Shown piece after piece: positions 25,696-34,706 of a stretch of 64,000 nucleotides of DNA. The position numbers were made by a program, and so were the translations under genes. The first letter of the stretch is position 1. Each line of letters begins with the position of its first letter. The notes beneath the pieces were generated by a model, which did not search any database, was not told the origin of the DNA, and saw only the letters and a list, made by a program, of their open reading frames with translations. The DNA comes from Reyranella massiliensis 521 (lineage in GTDB: Bacteria > Pseudomonadota > Alphaproteobacteria > Reyranellales > Reyranellaceae), in assembly GCF_000312425.1 (NCBI RefSeq), contig NZ_HE997181.1, positions 3,791,395 through 3,855,394 on the forward strand, read 5' to 3'.

Positions 25696-27737
25696 CCGAC
25701 AAAAAGAAATCCATCCCCTCTGTCTCGGTTTCCTATGCGCGCAACGGCGCTTCGACCAAGGCTAATGCGCTCGGCATGCGGCCCATGCAGGAGCGCGCCT
25801 ACGAAAAGCGCGGCGAGCAGTACCTTCTCATCAAATCGCCGCCCGCGTCGGGGAAAAGCCGCGCGCTCATGTTCATCGCGCTCGACAAACTGGCGCATCA
25901 GGACGTGAAGCAGGCCATCATCGTCGTGCCGGAAAAGTCGATCGGCTCAAGTTTCAACGACGAGCCGCTTACCAGATATGGCTTCGGGGCCGACTGGCAC
26001 GTCGAACCGAGGTGGAACCTCTGCAACGCACCTGGCGGAGACAATGGCGGGAAGATTAAATCCGTCGCCGCGTTTCTTGAAAGTGACGAGAAGGTGCTGG
26101 TTTGTACCCATGCAACGTTCCGCTTCGCAGTAGACGAGTATGGCGTTGAGAAATTTGACGACCGGCTGATTGCGGTGGACGAGTTCCACCACGTCTCCAC
26201 CAATCCCGACAACAAACTCGGCCAGCATCTCGGCCAGTTCATGGCCCGTGATCGCGTGCATATCGTCGCCATGACGGGCTCGTATTTTCGCGGAGATGCC
26301 GAGGCCGTCCTCGCCCCGCATGACGAAGCCAAGTTCGAAAGCGTTACCTACACTTATTACGAGCAGCTTAACGGCTATGAATATCTCAAGCAGCTCGACA
26401 TCGGATACTTCTTCTACTCTGGTTCCTACGCCGATGACATTGTCCGGGTACTCAATCCCGGCGAAAAAACCATCATCCACATTCCGAACGTTAATTCGCG
26501 CGAGAGCACGAAGGACAAGATTAAAGAGGTTGAGCATATTATCGGCGAGCTGGGCGACTGGCAGGGTGCCGATCCGCTCACAGGCTTCCAACTCGTCAAA
26601 ACGCCCGAGGGGCGCGTTCTGCGCATTGCCGATCTTGTTGATGACGATCCGGCCAAGCGGGATCGTGTCTCGCTTGCGCTGAAGGATCCCGCTCAAAAGA
26701 ACAATCGCGATTTCGTGGACATCATCATTGCACTCGGGATGGCGAAAGAGGGCTTTGACTGGATTTGGTGCGAGCACGCCCTGACGGTTGGATACCGCTC
26801 CAGCCTGACTGAGATCGTTCAGATCATCGGACGCGCCACGCGCGACGCGCCAAATAAAACCCGCGCGCGCTTTACCAATCTGATCGCCGAGCCTGACGCG
26901 TCGGAAGCGGCTGTTACCGAGGCCGTTAACGACACGCTCAAGGCCATCGCGGCCAGCCTCCTCATGGAGCAGGTGCTTGCGCCGCGCTTCGAGTTCAAGC
27001 CGAAGAATCCTGCGAATGGCCCTGTGCCTGGCTTCGATTACGGCGACGGTGGATACGATCCGACCAAGTGCAATGTCGGCTTCAACGAGCAGACCGGCCA
27101 GTTCCAGATCGAGATCAACGGGCTCGCCGAACCCAAGTCCAAGGAAGCCGCGCGCATCTGTCAGGAGGACCTGAACGAGGTGATCGCCGCCTTCGTGCAG
27201 GACAAGACCACGATCGAGCGGGGCTTGTTCGATGAGGAATTGGTGGCTGAGGAACTCACACAGGTGCGCCTTGGCAAGATCATTAAAGATAAGTATCCCG
27301 AGCTGAGCAATGAAGATCAGGAGACCGTGCGCCAGCACGCCATCGCCGCACTCACGCTGACGCAGCAGGCAAAGAAGGAAGCCGATCGCGAGCCAAGTGC
27401 CAACACCGCCTTGATCGATGGCGTGCGAAAATTCGCGCTGAGTGTCACCGAGCTCGACATCGATCTGATCGACCGGATCAACCCGTTTGGCGAGGCCTAC
27501 GCCATCCTCGCCAAAACGATGAGCGAGGAGAGCCTCAAGCAGGTCGCCGCTGCCATCGCCGCAAAGCGCACCAGCCTGACGCCGGAAGAGGCCAAGGACC
27601 TCGCTATGCGTGCGGTGAAATTCAAAAAGGAGCGCGGACGGCTGCCTTCCATCAGCTCGACTGACGCGTGGGAAAAGCGCATGGCCGAGGGGGCGGCCGC
27701 CTTTGTTCGGTTCAAGGATGAGGGACGCTATGAGTGA
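25692..27737 (+). CDS. SF2 DEAD/DEAH-like helicase of the defence operon
   Basis: The 681-residue protein has helicase motif I as SPPASGKSRA (about residue 47), motif II as VDEFHH (residue ~161), motif III as MTGSYFRGD, and motif VI as QIIGRATRDA (residue ~376). It is therefore an SF2 ATPase able to translocate on nucleic acid. A C-terminal extension of about 280 residues follows, ending in a segment with FKKERGRLPS. The same FxxERGRxP pattern occurs near the start of the next protein. The ATG overlaps the stop of the methyltransferase gene. It may move along phage DNA and present it to the nucleases. Confidence 0.88.
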   Translation: MTDKKKSIPSVSVSYARNGASTKANALGMRPMQERAYEKRGEQYLLIKSPPASGKSRALMFIALDKLAHQDVKQAIIVVPEKSIGSSFNDEPLTRYGFGADWHVEPRWNLCNAPGGDNGGKIKSVAAFLESDEKVLVCTHATFRFAVDEYGVEKFDDRLIAVDEFHHVSTNPDNKLGQHLGQFMARDRVHIVAMTGSYFRGDAEAVLAPHDEAKFESVTYTYYEQLNGYEYLKQLDIGYFFYSGSYADDIVRVLNPGEKTIIHIPNVNSRESTKDKIKEVEHIIGELGDWQGADPLTGFQLVKTPEGRVLRIADLVDDDPAKRDRVSLALKDPAQKNNRDFVDIIIALGMAKEGFDWIWCEHALTVGYRSSLTEIVQIIGRATRDAPNKTRARFTNLIAEPDASEAAVTEAVNDTLKAIAASLLMEQVLAPRFEFKPKNPANGPVPGFDYGDGGYDPTKCNVGFNEQTGQFQIEINGLAEPKSKEAARICQEDLNEVIAAFVQDKTTIERGLFDEELVAEELTQVRLGKIIKDKYPELSNEDQETVRQHAIAALTLTQQAKKEADREPSANTALIDGVRKFALSVTELDIDLIDRINPFGEAYAILAKTMSEESLKQVAAAIAAKRTSLTPEEAKDLAMRAVKFKKERGRLPSISSTDAWEKRMAEGAAAFVRFKDEGRYE

Positions 27738-28920
27738 CCTCGACCTTAATGAGCTGCGCGAAGAGCTGGCCGAGTTTGCCCAGCCGGAGAAGAAGGCCGG
27801 ACGCACCCCGCGTGAGGAGCGCATCATTGCGGGATTCGAGGAAATCCAGCGCTTCACCGAAGAGCGTGGTCGCGTCCCGCGGCATGGCGAAGGCGGCGAT
27901 ATTTTCGAACGGCTCTACGCTGTCCGGCTTGATCGGTTATGCGAGCTTGAAGAGTGCCGCTCGCTTTTAGCACCGCTCGATCACCAGGGGTTGCTTGCGG
28001 GAGCCGAGAATGCGTCTGCCTCGCCTGTCGAGGAGATGGATGAGGACGAGCTGCTCGCCGAACTGGAAGGCGCGGCGGGATCGGCGGACATCACGGAACT
28101 GCGCCATGTGCGCCCCACGGCTGAAAAACGCGCGGCAGAGGAAATCGCCAATCGCGAGCGGTGTGAGGATTTCGATCGGTTCAAACCGTTGTTTGACGCC
28201 GTTCAAGCCGAACTCGATTCCGGCGTGCGCGAAACGCGGCCCTTCGAGCTGAAAGCGGAGATCGGCCCTGGCGCTTGGTTCATAGTCGGCGGGCAGAAGG
28301 CCTATGTCGCCGACATGGAGGAGGTCTTCATCAACGCGCAGGGCCGTACCGACGCGCGGCTCCGCGTGATCTTCGACAACGGCACCGAGAGCAACATGCT
28401 CATGCGCTCGCTTCAGCGCGCGCTTCACAAGGATGAGGTCGGAAGACGCATTACCGATCCCATCGCGGGGCCGCTGTTTTCCGGCGTGCACACCGAAGAC
28501 GATTTGGCGTCGGGTACGATCTATGTCCTTCGGAGCAAATCCGATCATCCCACCGTCGCCGCCAATCGTGATCTCGTCCACAAGATCGGCGTGACGAACA
28601 TGAGCGTCGAGCAGCGCATCGCCGGTGCGCGCTTGCAGCCAACGTTCATTATGGCCGACGTGGAAATCGTCGCTACCTACGATCTCTTCAACATCAACCG
28701 TGCGAAGCTGGAGCGTCTCATCCACCGTGTGTTCAATCCTGCTAGGCTGAACATCACCATTACCGATCGCTTCGGAACTCCCGTTGTGCCGCAGGAGTGG
28801 TTCCTTGTGCCGCTATTTGTGATCAACGAAGCGGTCGAGCGGATCAAAGATGGCTCGATCACACGGTTTATCTACGATCCGAGTAAAGCCGCGCTCGTTC
28901 GATCGGGGAATGAGGCATGA
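27730..28920 (+). CDS. GIY-YIG nuclease family protein (T5orf172/MUG113-like)
   Basis: The protein has 396 residues. The C-terminal ~130 residues carry the GIY-YIG fold: GTIYVLRSKS (residue ~261), VHKIGVTNMSVEQRI, the helix with LERLIHRVFNPARL, and PQEWFLVPL. This is the T5orf172-like subgroup found in phage and defence proteins. The N-terminal half contains RFTEERGRVPRHGE, which echoes the end of the helicase, and a long acidic linker. The start overlaps the helicase gene by eight bases. It is the best candidate for the DNA-cutting subunit, although catalysis is inferred. Confidence 0.85.
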   Translation: MSDLDLNELREELAEFAQPEKKAGRTPREERIIAGFEEIQRFTEERGRVPRHGEGGDIFERLYAVRLDRLCELEECRSLLAPLDHQGLLAGAENASASPVEEMDEDELLAELEGAAGSADITELRHVRPTAEKRAAEEIANRERCEDFDRFKPLFDAVQAELDSGVRETRPFELKAEIGPGAWFIVGGQKAYVADMEEVFINAQGRTDARLRVIFDNGTESNMLMRSLQRALHKDEVGRRITDPIAGPLFSGVHTEDDLASGTIYVLRSKSDHPTVAANRDLVHKIGVTNMSVEQRIAGARLQPTFIMADVEIVATYDLFNINRAKLERLIHRVFNPARLNITITDRFGTPVVPQEWFLVPLFVINEAVERIKDGSITRFIYDPSKAALVRSGNEA

Positions 28921-29948
28921 AGCTGCGCACGTTTCTGCACAACGATGAGAATTCGCCTACGACCCTCTCGGAGATACAAAGGGCTCACGGCTGGGTCGAT
29001 TCGGAAGAATATTTGGGTATATTCGCATACGCTACCCAGTCCGGCGCTTCTTCCTTTAGTATTGCGATGTCACCTGTCTTTTGGGCCGGAACGCGTTCGC
29101 GATGGTTGTTCGGGCTGGATTATGGACGGACCCAGCCTCAGGCTTTACGGATCATCAGCGGCAAACCCAATGCTGAGGTCCGCATCTATGATGGGGCGTG
29201 GATCGTCGAGCAAAGCGGATTTCTGCCCCGCCGAGACTTCCATGCGAAGTCATCGATATTGGCAAACCGTACCAACGGTCGATCGGGGATGATCGTAGGT
29301 TCCGGCAACTTTTCCTCGAACGGCCTGCGCAAGAGTATCGAGGCCGGAGCTTCGATCTGCACCGACGTTCAGGCGGAATACGAGCGCAGTATCCGTAATA
29401 TAGAGGCGATGGCCAACGACCTTTGGGCACAAGCCACACCGTTGGATGATATTCTGGAGATCTATGAGGAGCGCTGGAAAGTAGACTTCGCTGCGGTAAC
29501 AGCTGAAGACGAAGCGGAAGCCGACCAGCCAGCGTCCGACATGTTCTGGATTGAGGCTGGCTATGTCACCCAGAATCGCGGGCCAGATCGCCCTGGCAAC
29601 CAAATCGATTTGCCGAGAGGGATGAGCGGTTTCTTTGGCTTTAATCCCCCTGCGAACCTCGCTCGCAATTCCGTAATCGGCACCATCACATTTGAACCGC
29701 CGAGCGGCGGCCTCGTTTCGCGAGACCTAAGACTTGGCAATAATCTGATGGAGAAAATAACGCTGCCGATCCCCGAGACACATGGGCTCGACCTTTATGA
29801 CGGTAAAGTTCTGGTATTCCGACGCAGCGGGAACCAGTTCAAAATGTGGGCACTGGAAGCGGATGATTTCCTCACGGCCTTTGGCAACAGGCTGTACGAC
29901 GTCAAGGCTATGGGGAGCGGAAGACGTTATGGACCAATCGCCGCATAG
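28917..29948 (+). CDS. Phospholipase D-like (HKD) nuclease family protein
   Basis: The 343-residue protein has one HKD-type catalytic motif, FHAKSSILAN followed by GSGNFSSNG (residues ~107-135), as in PLD-family nucleases such as Nuc and BfiI. A single motif implies a dimeric active site. The start overlaps the GIY-YIG gene stop (ATGA), making it the last gene of the operon. DISARM also uses a PLD protein (DrmC) with a helicase and methylase, but the other DISARM proteins are missing here. The C-terminal ~150 residues are of unknown family. Confidence 0.82.
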   Translation: MKLRTFLHNDENSPTTLSEIQRAHGWVDSEEYLGIFAYATQSGASSFSIAMSPVFWAGTRSRWLFGLDYGRTQPQALRIISGKPNAEVRIYDGAWIVEQSGFLPRRDFHAKSSILANRTNGRSGMIVGSGNFSSNGLRKSIEAGASICTDVQAEYERSIRNIEAMANDLWAQATPLDDILEIYEERWKVDFAAVTAEDEAEADQPASDMFWIEAGYVTQNRGPDRPGNQIDLPRGMSGFFGFNPPANLARNSVIGTITFEPPSGGLVSRDLRLGNNLMEKITLPIPETHGLDLYDGKVLVFRRSGNQFKMWALEADDFLTAFGNRLYDVKAMGSGRRYGPIAA

Positions 29949-30111
29949 TGCATCACTATTTGGCACGACGTTATGACGGAGCCAGTTTCAACCTTTGCAG
30001 CAGTCTACGCGGTCGCACGTGGCAGCGATGGCGGAGCTGTTCTGCCTAGGCGTTCCCGTTGCCAGATGTGAGAGTCGACACCAACTCGGCGCCTTGAGCG
30101 AACGCCGCGGC

Positions 30112-30828
30112 TTACGCGGCGGACTTCGCCGTCTTCGGCTTCAAGGTGCTCGTGGGATAACCAAAGGCAAAGAAGAAGTGCGACACCCGGATCGTTCCGT
30201 GGCTGGGCGCCAGCGCCGGCTCGCGCTCATGTTCCGTGTCGAAGTCTGCGGCCGAGAAGAGCGGAGACGGTCGCGCGTAAGGTTCCCCGGCGACCGTCGG
30301 CCGCAATCGCAAGAGGGTGGCTAGCGCTGTCTCGGCCAGCGCATCCCGGATCGGTGGCACGATCTCCTCTTCCGGATCAAGAAGCACGCCGACCATAGCG
30401 GCGACCGCCTGCCGCCGGCTGTAGATTCCGGTCACGAAGCGCCCGAGCCCCTGCTCGCGCAGATAATGGTCGCGGTGCTTCTTCTGGCGTCCGAGCCGCT
30501 TGAACTCGAACACCAGCTTCATGGACTGAACCTCGCTGTTCCAGCCGTAGACGATGTCGGTCCTGCGCTCCTCGATCAGCTCGCCGGTCGTCGTATCGAC
30601 CTCACCAATTACGTCCTCGGCCGCCCACATGCCGAGTAGGCCGCGCTCGCGCGCGACATGGTTCTCGACATAGACCTTGAGGCGCTTGGTGAGCGCGTCT
30701 TCCTTGGTTTTGGGATTGAAATCTGGCCTTGGTCGCTCCGCGAGCTCCGACCAGCCCTGCCGCAGCGCTTCGACCGCTTCAGTTGCCGGTTGCAGCGGGA
30801 AGGCCGAAAGCCAATCGGCAGCCGCCAT
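30112..30828 (-). CDS. Putative PD-(D/E)XK restriction endonuclease
   Basis: The 238-residue protein has a nuclease-like core: Asp91 in ERRTDIVYGW and Glu108-x-Lys110 in LVFEFKRLG, the D...ExK spacing of the PD-(D/E)XK fold. A lysine/arginine-rich segment follows (RQKKHRDHYLREQG). Its ATG overlaps the stop of the large methyltransferase gene by one base (TGATG), so it is the last gene of a regulator-methylase-nuclease operon. The family is not named with certainty. Cleavage function is inferred from motif and context. Confidence 0.75.
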   Translation of the reverse strand: MAAADWLSAFPLQPATEAVEALRQGWSELAERPRPDFNPKTKEDALTKRLKVYVENHVARERGLLGMWAAEDVIGEVDTTTGELIEERRTDIVYGWNSEVQSMKLVFEFKRLGRQKKHRDHYLREQGLGRFVTGIYSRRQAVAAMVGVLLDPEEEIVPPIRDALAETALATLLRLRPTVAGEPYARPSPLFSAADFDTEHEREPALAPSHGTIRVSHFFFAFGYPTSTLKPKTAKSAA

Positions 30829-33800
30829 CACGCACTCACCGCCAAACTGTCGGACCCCGCACGGGATTGAACGGTCCGCACAATATGTTCGGCGTCGCGC
30901 AGCGCTTGGCGAACGGTCCAACTGCGCTGCGTAAGCGGTCGCACCAGATAGAGGTTGCCGTCGATCCAGAGCTGCGCGTCCGGGACGAGGGTGAGATAAT
31001 CCCCCGACGGAATGGTGCGCAGGCCTGATCTCCTGAGCGCAGCCAGCGTCTCGATCACCAGTTCGTCGTTCACGGCGGTCGCGACACCGGGTGCCGCCCG
31101 ACCCTTTTCAGCATAGCTGACCTTCACGATCCCCGAGCGCCCGGCTCGGGCCGGGTCATTGGCGACGACGTCGACATGGAAGCGCCCTCGGCCACCCGTC
31201 TTATCGCGCCAGGCGGTGAGTGCCGATGCCAGCGCCTCTGCGTAGATCCGGAAATCCTGCGCGTTGGCGGTCCGTTGGGCCGGTGTGTCGAGGCTTTTGA
31301 AGCTCCGGGGTCGGATCGACGGCATAAGCACCTCGACGGTCTCGGTGACCAGCGTCTGCTCTTCGTCCGTCAGGCCAAAATAGGCGAAGACGGCCGCGTC
31401 GAGTTCACCGCGAAGCGACTGGTACTGATTGAGCTGGAGTAGTTCCTGCTGGGATCTCAGTTGGTCGACGTGGTCCGTGATCGACACCAGCGCCGAGGCG
31501 GCTGCGCCAGGATCGGGCGCGTCTTCGGGCGGGAAGAACGGAAAGGCATCGACATCCGTTAGATGGATGCCATTGCGCTCGCACAGCATCTTCCAGCCGC
31601 GCATCATCAGAAAATAGCGGGCCAGCGTGGAGCGCAGATAGACGGCGGCGAATTTCAGCAGCGGCGCGTCCGGCTTCGGGCCGGCGATGACGCCGATGCT
31701 GTGGGTGAAGCTCGCAGGCTCATCACAGTAAACTGCGCGGACATTCTGCTGCTCGCGCGAGAAGCCATCCGGAAAGATCACGCGCGGGCCGTCGAACACA
31801 GCGAGCACGGCTTCGTTGAGGCCGACAACAGTATTCTTGTCCTCGGGCCAGGGCCGAAGCAGATCGGGATGCAGGACAGGTACGCCGGCGCTGAGCGCGG
31901 CGATCGGGACGTGAAGCATGTCACGAAGCGGACCCGGATCGACCGCCACCCGGCTCTTGTCTTCGAGATGAATGCCCTTGCGGTAGGTCCAGCGCCTGAA
32001 CTCGCGAGGTCCGCGCCAGAAATTGGCGAAGGTGCCGCGCATGCTCAGACGGCTCCAGATCGCCAAGTCGTTGGCGTCGCCCCACATCATGGTGACGAGG
32101 AGCTGTGGATCCTCCGCGACCGAGCGGGTCTGCAGCGCATGCCGATCGGCCGACTGCATGGTGAGGCGGCCAAGCGCCAAGCTCAGGTCCGCCTTCGGAA
32201 CGAGATAGTCGAACGTCTCGCCGAACGGGATAGTCGAGGGAACCGCCTCGCCGCGGCGCGCGCCCAGGAACACATGGCAGGTATTTTCGGCCGTCGGGAA
32301 CAGCAGCCCTTGGAGATCGCCGAAGTTGATGATGCGGCTCGGCTTGTAGGCGTGCAGGAGATAGGAGACGAACGCCTCGCTCGACGCGCCAAGCAGCTGA
32401 CCGATCGGCAGGATCAGGCAGGTTCGTCCGCCCTCCTCCAGAAAGTCGAGCGCGCGCAGGGCATAGGCCCCGGCCATCTGCCGGCGGGCGAAGGGCGTTC
32501 CCGCGCGATCGGCCCAGTCGTCCGCCGAGGTATGCGTTTCGCCTTCCGGCTCGGCCCAGGGCGGGTTGGAGATGATCAGGGAAAACCGGCGACCATAGAA
32601 GGCATGGTTGTCTTTGAAGAAGTCGGCGCGATCACGCCCGTGCGCGAGATTCCGATCCTTGAGTGGCGGCAGCTTAGTGCCATCGCGCTCCTGGGCTTCC
32701 AGGATGTCGGCCGGATCAAGCCCTTCCAACAGCGACAGATAGAGACTGAAGGCGGTAACGCGGCAGGCCATGAAGTTGATGTCGCCGCCGAATATACTCC
32801 GCTTGAGCAGTTCACCACGCTCGGCGAAACCGAGTTGCCGTCCTTCACGTGCTTCCGCGAGCGCGATTAGACGGCGATAGGCCGTCGTGAGCAGGATTCC
32901 CGATCCGCAGGCACCGTCGAAGATGGTCTCCGAAAGCGGATCGGGCGAGGCGAGCAATGCTTGGTCGACCGCGAGCATGGCGAGATTGCGGGGCGTGTAA
33001 TAGGCGCCATCCTCGGCCTGCTGCTCCGGCGTCAGGAACTGCTCGTAAAGGCCCGACAGCAGCTCGACCGGAATGTAGCTGAAGTCATAGTTCCAGAAAT
33101 CGCCCTGGCCAGTGCGCATGTCGGTGCGGCTCAGGAACTGGTCGAGGAGACCAAAGCCGCCGATGGAGAGCGCCGTCCATGGATCATGCCGGTCATCGCC
33201 AAGGAAGTCGCCGTTGAAATCCGACCGCAGCCGGTCGATCAGCTTGGCGATCCCCGTAAGGTTTCGCTTGGCGATCAAATCGGGAAGCTGGTCGACCTTG
33301 CGCCGGGCACGATAGGTCTCGCCGACGATCTCGCGATGCTCGAGATAGGAGATGAACAACACCTGTCCCATCAGGAGCTCAGCGAGCCGTCTGCGCGCAC
33401 GTTTGTCGTCTATCCCGTCCAGCCCTTCGTCGGTCAGCTTCGCGACAGTAGTCGACAAATTCGATAGGAGCTTACGATCGACCCTAGCCTTAACGTCGAA
33501 CCATTTCGGCATGCGCCGCGATAGGTTCGCCGTTGAGACGTCGAGGGCGGAAAACGGACCATCCGGCCGCGCTTCGTCTAGGCGCAAGCGCTCGCCTGCG
33601 TTCTTCAGCTTGCGGGCAGGAAGTGCGATCGCTTCGTCGCCCTTGAGTTCGATGACGATCGTCGCGAGATTCTGGTTCCAGATCCGCTGACGCGTCTTGT
33701 CCAATTCTGCGTTGGTGAGCGATGCACCGTCCTCCGCCACAAAGACGACGGTTGGCACGCCTTCCACGTCGAAGACGGCCTGGGCGCGAACCGCCCCATC

Positions 33801-33953
33801 CGGCTTCAGGAGGGTCTTGATCTCCAGCGCATAGGGATGCGTCTCAGGTATCGCCTCGCCGCGCAGATGCAGCACGTCCGGCTCAGCCGCATAGCCAAGC
33901 TTTTCAAGCCAGTTCTGGACCGCGGTAGCGGTCATGTCCGTTCCATCCGCCAC
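30828..33953 (-). CDS. Large N6-adenine DNA methyltransferase (restriction-modification)
   Basis: The protein has 1041 residues from a GTG, with an ATG six codons later as an alternative start. An N-terminal ~170 residues resemble the alpha/beta region of Eco57I-type enzymes. Motif I is FDGACGSGILL (residue ~344), the Y-Y-TP lead-in is GAYYTPRNLA, and motif IV is ISNPPWAEPEG (residue ~464). A target-recognition region and a C-terminal domain follow. It is coupled to a PD-(D/E)XK protein downstream and preceded by an HTH regulator, so it is the modification subunit of a restriction-modification unit. Confidence 0.88.
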   Translation of the reverse strand: MADGTDMTATAVQNWLEKLGYAAEPDVLHLRGEAIPETHPYALEIKTLLKPDGAVRAQAVFDVEGVPTVVFVAEDGASLTNAELDKTRQRIWNQNLATIVIELKGDEAIALPARKLKNAGERLRLDEARPDGPFSALDVSTANLSRRMPKWFDVKARVDRKLLSNLSTTVAKLTDEGLDGIDDKRARRRLAELLMGQVLFISYLEHREIVGETYRARRKVDQLPDLIAKRNLTGIAKLIDRLRSDFNGDFLGDDRHDPWTALSIGGFGLLDQFLSRTDMRTGQGDFWNYDFSYIPVELLSGLYEQFLTPEQQAEDGAYYTPRNLAMLAVDQALLASPDPLSETIFDGACGSGILLTTAYRRLIALAEAREGRQLGFAERGELLKRSIFGGDINFMACRVTAFSLYLSLLEGLDPADILEAQERDGTKLPPLKDRNLAHGRDRADFFKDNHAFYGRRFSLIISNPPWAEPEGETHTSADDWADRAGTPFARRQMAGAYALRALDFLEEGGRTCLILPIGQLLGASSEAFVSYLLHAYKPSRIINFGDLQGLLFPTAENTCHVFLGARRGEAVPSTIPFGETFDYLVPKADLSLALGRLTMQSADRHALQTRSVAEDPQLLVTMMWGDANDLAIWSRLSMRGTFANFWRGPREFRRWTYRKGIHLEDKSRVAVDPGPLRDMLHVPIAALSAGVPVLHPDLLRPWPEDKNTVVGLNEAVLAVFDGPRVIFPDGFSREQQNVRAVYCDEPASFTHSIGVIAGPKPDAPLLKFAAVYLRSTLARYFLMMRGWKMLCERNGIHLTDVDAFPFFPPEDAPDPGAAASALVSITDHVDQLRSQQELLQLNQYQSLRGELDAAVFAYFGLTDEEQTLVTETVEVLMPSIRPRSFKSLDTPAQRTANAQDFRIYAEALASALTAWRDKTGGRGRFHVDVVANDPARAGRSGIVKVSYAEKGRAAPGVATAVNDELVIETLAALRRSGLRTIPSGDYLTLVPDAQLWIDGNLYLVRPLTQRSWTVRQALRDAEHIVRTVQSRAGSDSLAVSA

Positions 33954-34032
33954 TGCATCGATGAGAACATATTACGAACACGCCAGCGGGGATAGTCGCT
34001 CAGGAGCGCCGGGGCATGTGGCAGCGCCATTT

Positions 34033-34539
34033 TCATGACGCTCGCCGATTAGGGAGTTGTTGAGGTATGGCGCGCTGCTTGCCGTGAACGCTCGGCAGCG
34101 AGAAAAGATCGAACTGCCGTTCCTTGCTTGCGCCCGGCAAAGCGAAGCCGTCCCGGAGAATGGCGAGATGGGGATCAAGGGAGATCAGCAGTGCGTCGGT
34201 CGGGGGAATCGCATCGGCACCATCCAGGAATGCCCACGTCCGACCCGGTACAAGTGCGAGCCGCTTTCCCCAGAGCGCGATGAAGGATTGCGAGCGCAGC
34301 TGTTTTCGCAGCTCGGCGAACGCCGCCTTATGCACCTGCAATTCTAGGCTGAACTCATTGCGTAGAAGAACCGCTACCCGGAGGACAAGGATTGTCTGCC
34401 AGCTAAACTTGGCCGGCGAACCCTTCCTCTTCGGACGCTGATCCGCAGGGATCAGCGCGCGCCGGCTGGTCCATTCACGGAGCTTGTCCGTTGAGAGCCC
34501 CGTCAATTGCGAGGCGATCGGGGTGGATACGAAACGCAG
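34033..34539 (-). CDS. MerR-like HTH regulator of the restriction-modification operon
   Basis: The chosen CTG start follows AGGAGG with a six-base spacer; a TTG at 34554 is the alternative. About 168 residues result. The N-terminus reads FVSTPIASQLTGLSTDKLRE, then WTSRRALIPADQRPKRKG, a MerR-type helix-turn-helix followed by a wing. The rest is helical with no recognised effector site. Just upstream lie two copies of a 15-bp palindrome. Position and HTH suggest a controller protein that times methylase and nuclease expression, analogous to C-proteins but from a different family. Confidence 0.7.
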   Translation of the reverse strand: MRFVSTPIASQLTGLSTDKLREWTSRRALIPADQRPKRKGSPAKFSWQTILVLRVAVLLRNEFSLELQVHKAAFAELRKQLRSQSFIALWGKRLALVPGRTWAFLDGADAIPPTDALLISLDPHLAILRDGFALPGASKERQFDLFSLPSVHGKQRAIPQQLPNRRAS

Positions 34540-34554
34540 GTGGCACCTCCTCAA

Positions 34555-34605
34555 GGTCGGGTATGTTACCCGATCTCGTCGAGAGAACGGGTAACATACC
34601 CGACC
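34555..34605. promoter_or_regulatory. Double palindromic operator upstream of the R-M regulator
   Basis: Two 15-bp palindromes, CGGGTATGTTACCCG (34558-34572) and CGGGTAACATACCCG (34588-34602), stand in opposite orientation with centres exactly 30 bp apart, about three helical turns. Together with flanking GGT/ACC they form a perfect 18-bp inverted repeat with a 15-bp spacer. They lie immediately upstream of the ribosome-binding site of the leftward regulator gene. This is strong evidence for cooperative binding of a dimeric regulator on one DNA face. Confidence 0.85.
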
Positions 34606-34706
34606 TCGGCCGTAAACAGTCGTGGAGGGGGCTTCGTCACGCTGCAAGGGAAGCCCCTACAGCAGGCGCATTGTATGATTATCGTCGAGGGTCTCGTCGG
34701 TCAGCC

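Noticed and set aside
25947-27857. 636-codon frame antisense to the defence helicase
   Set aside because: The sense strand carries complete SF2 helicase motifs and overlaps its neighbours as an operon. The antisense product has no family features.
22915-29948. DISARM or BREX assignment for the methylase-helicase-PLD operon
   Set aside because: No DUF1998 protein (DrmB), no DrmA-type helicase with DUF1998, and no PglZ, BrxC or BrxL features are visible. The GIY-YIG protein is not part of those systems as I know them.
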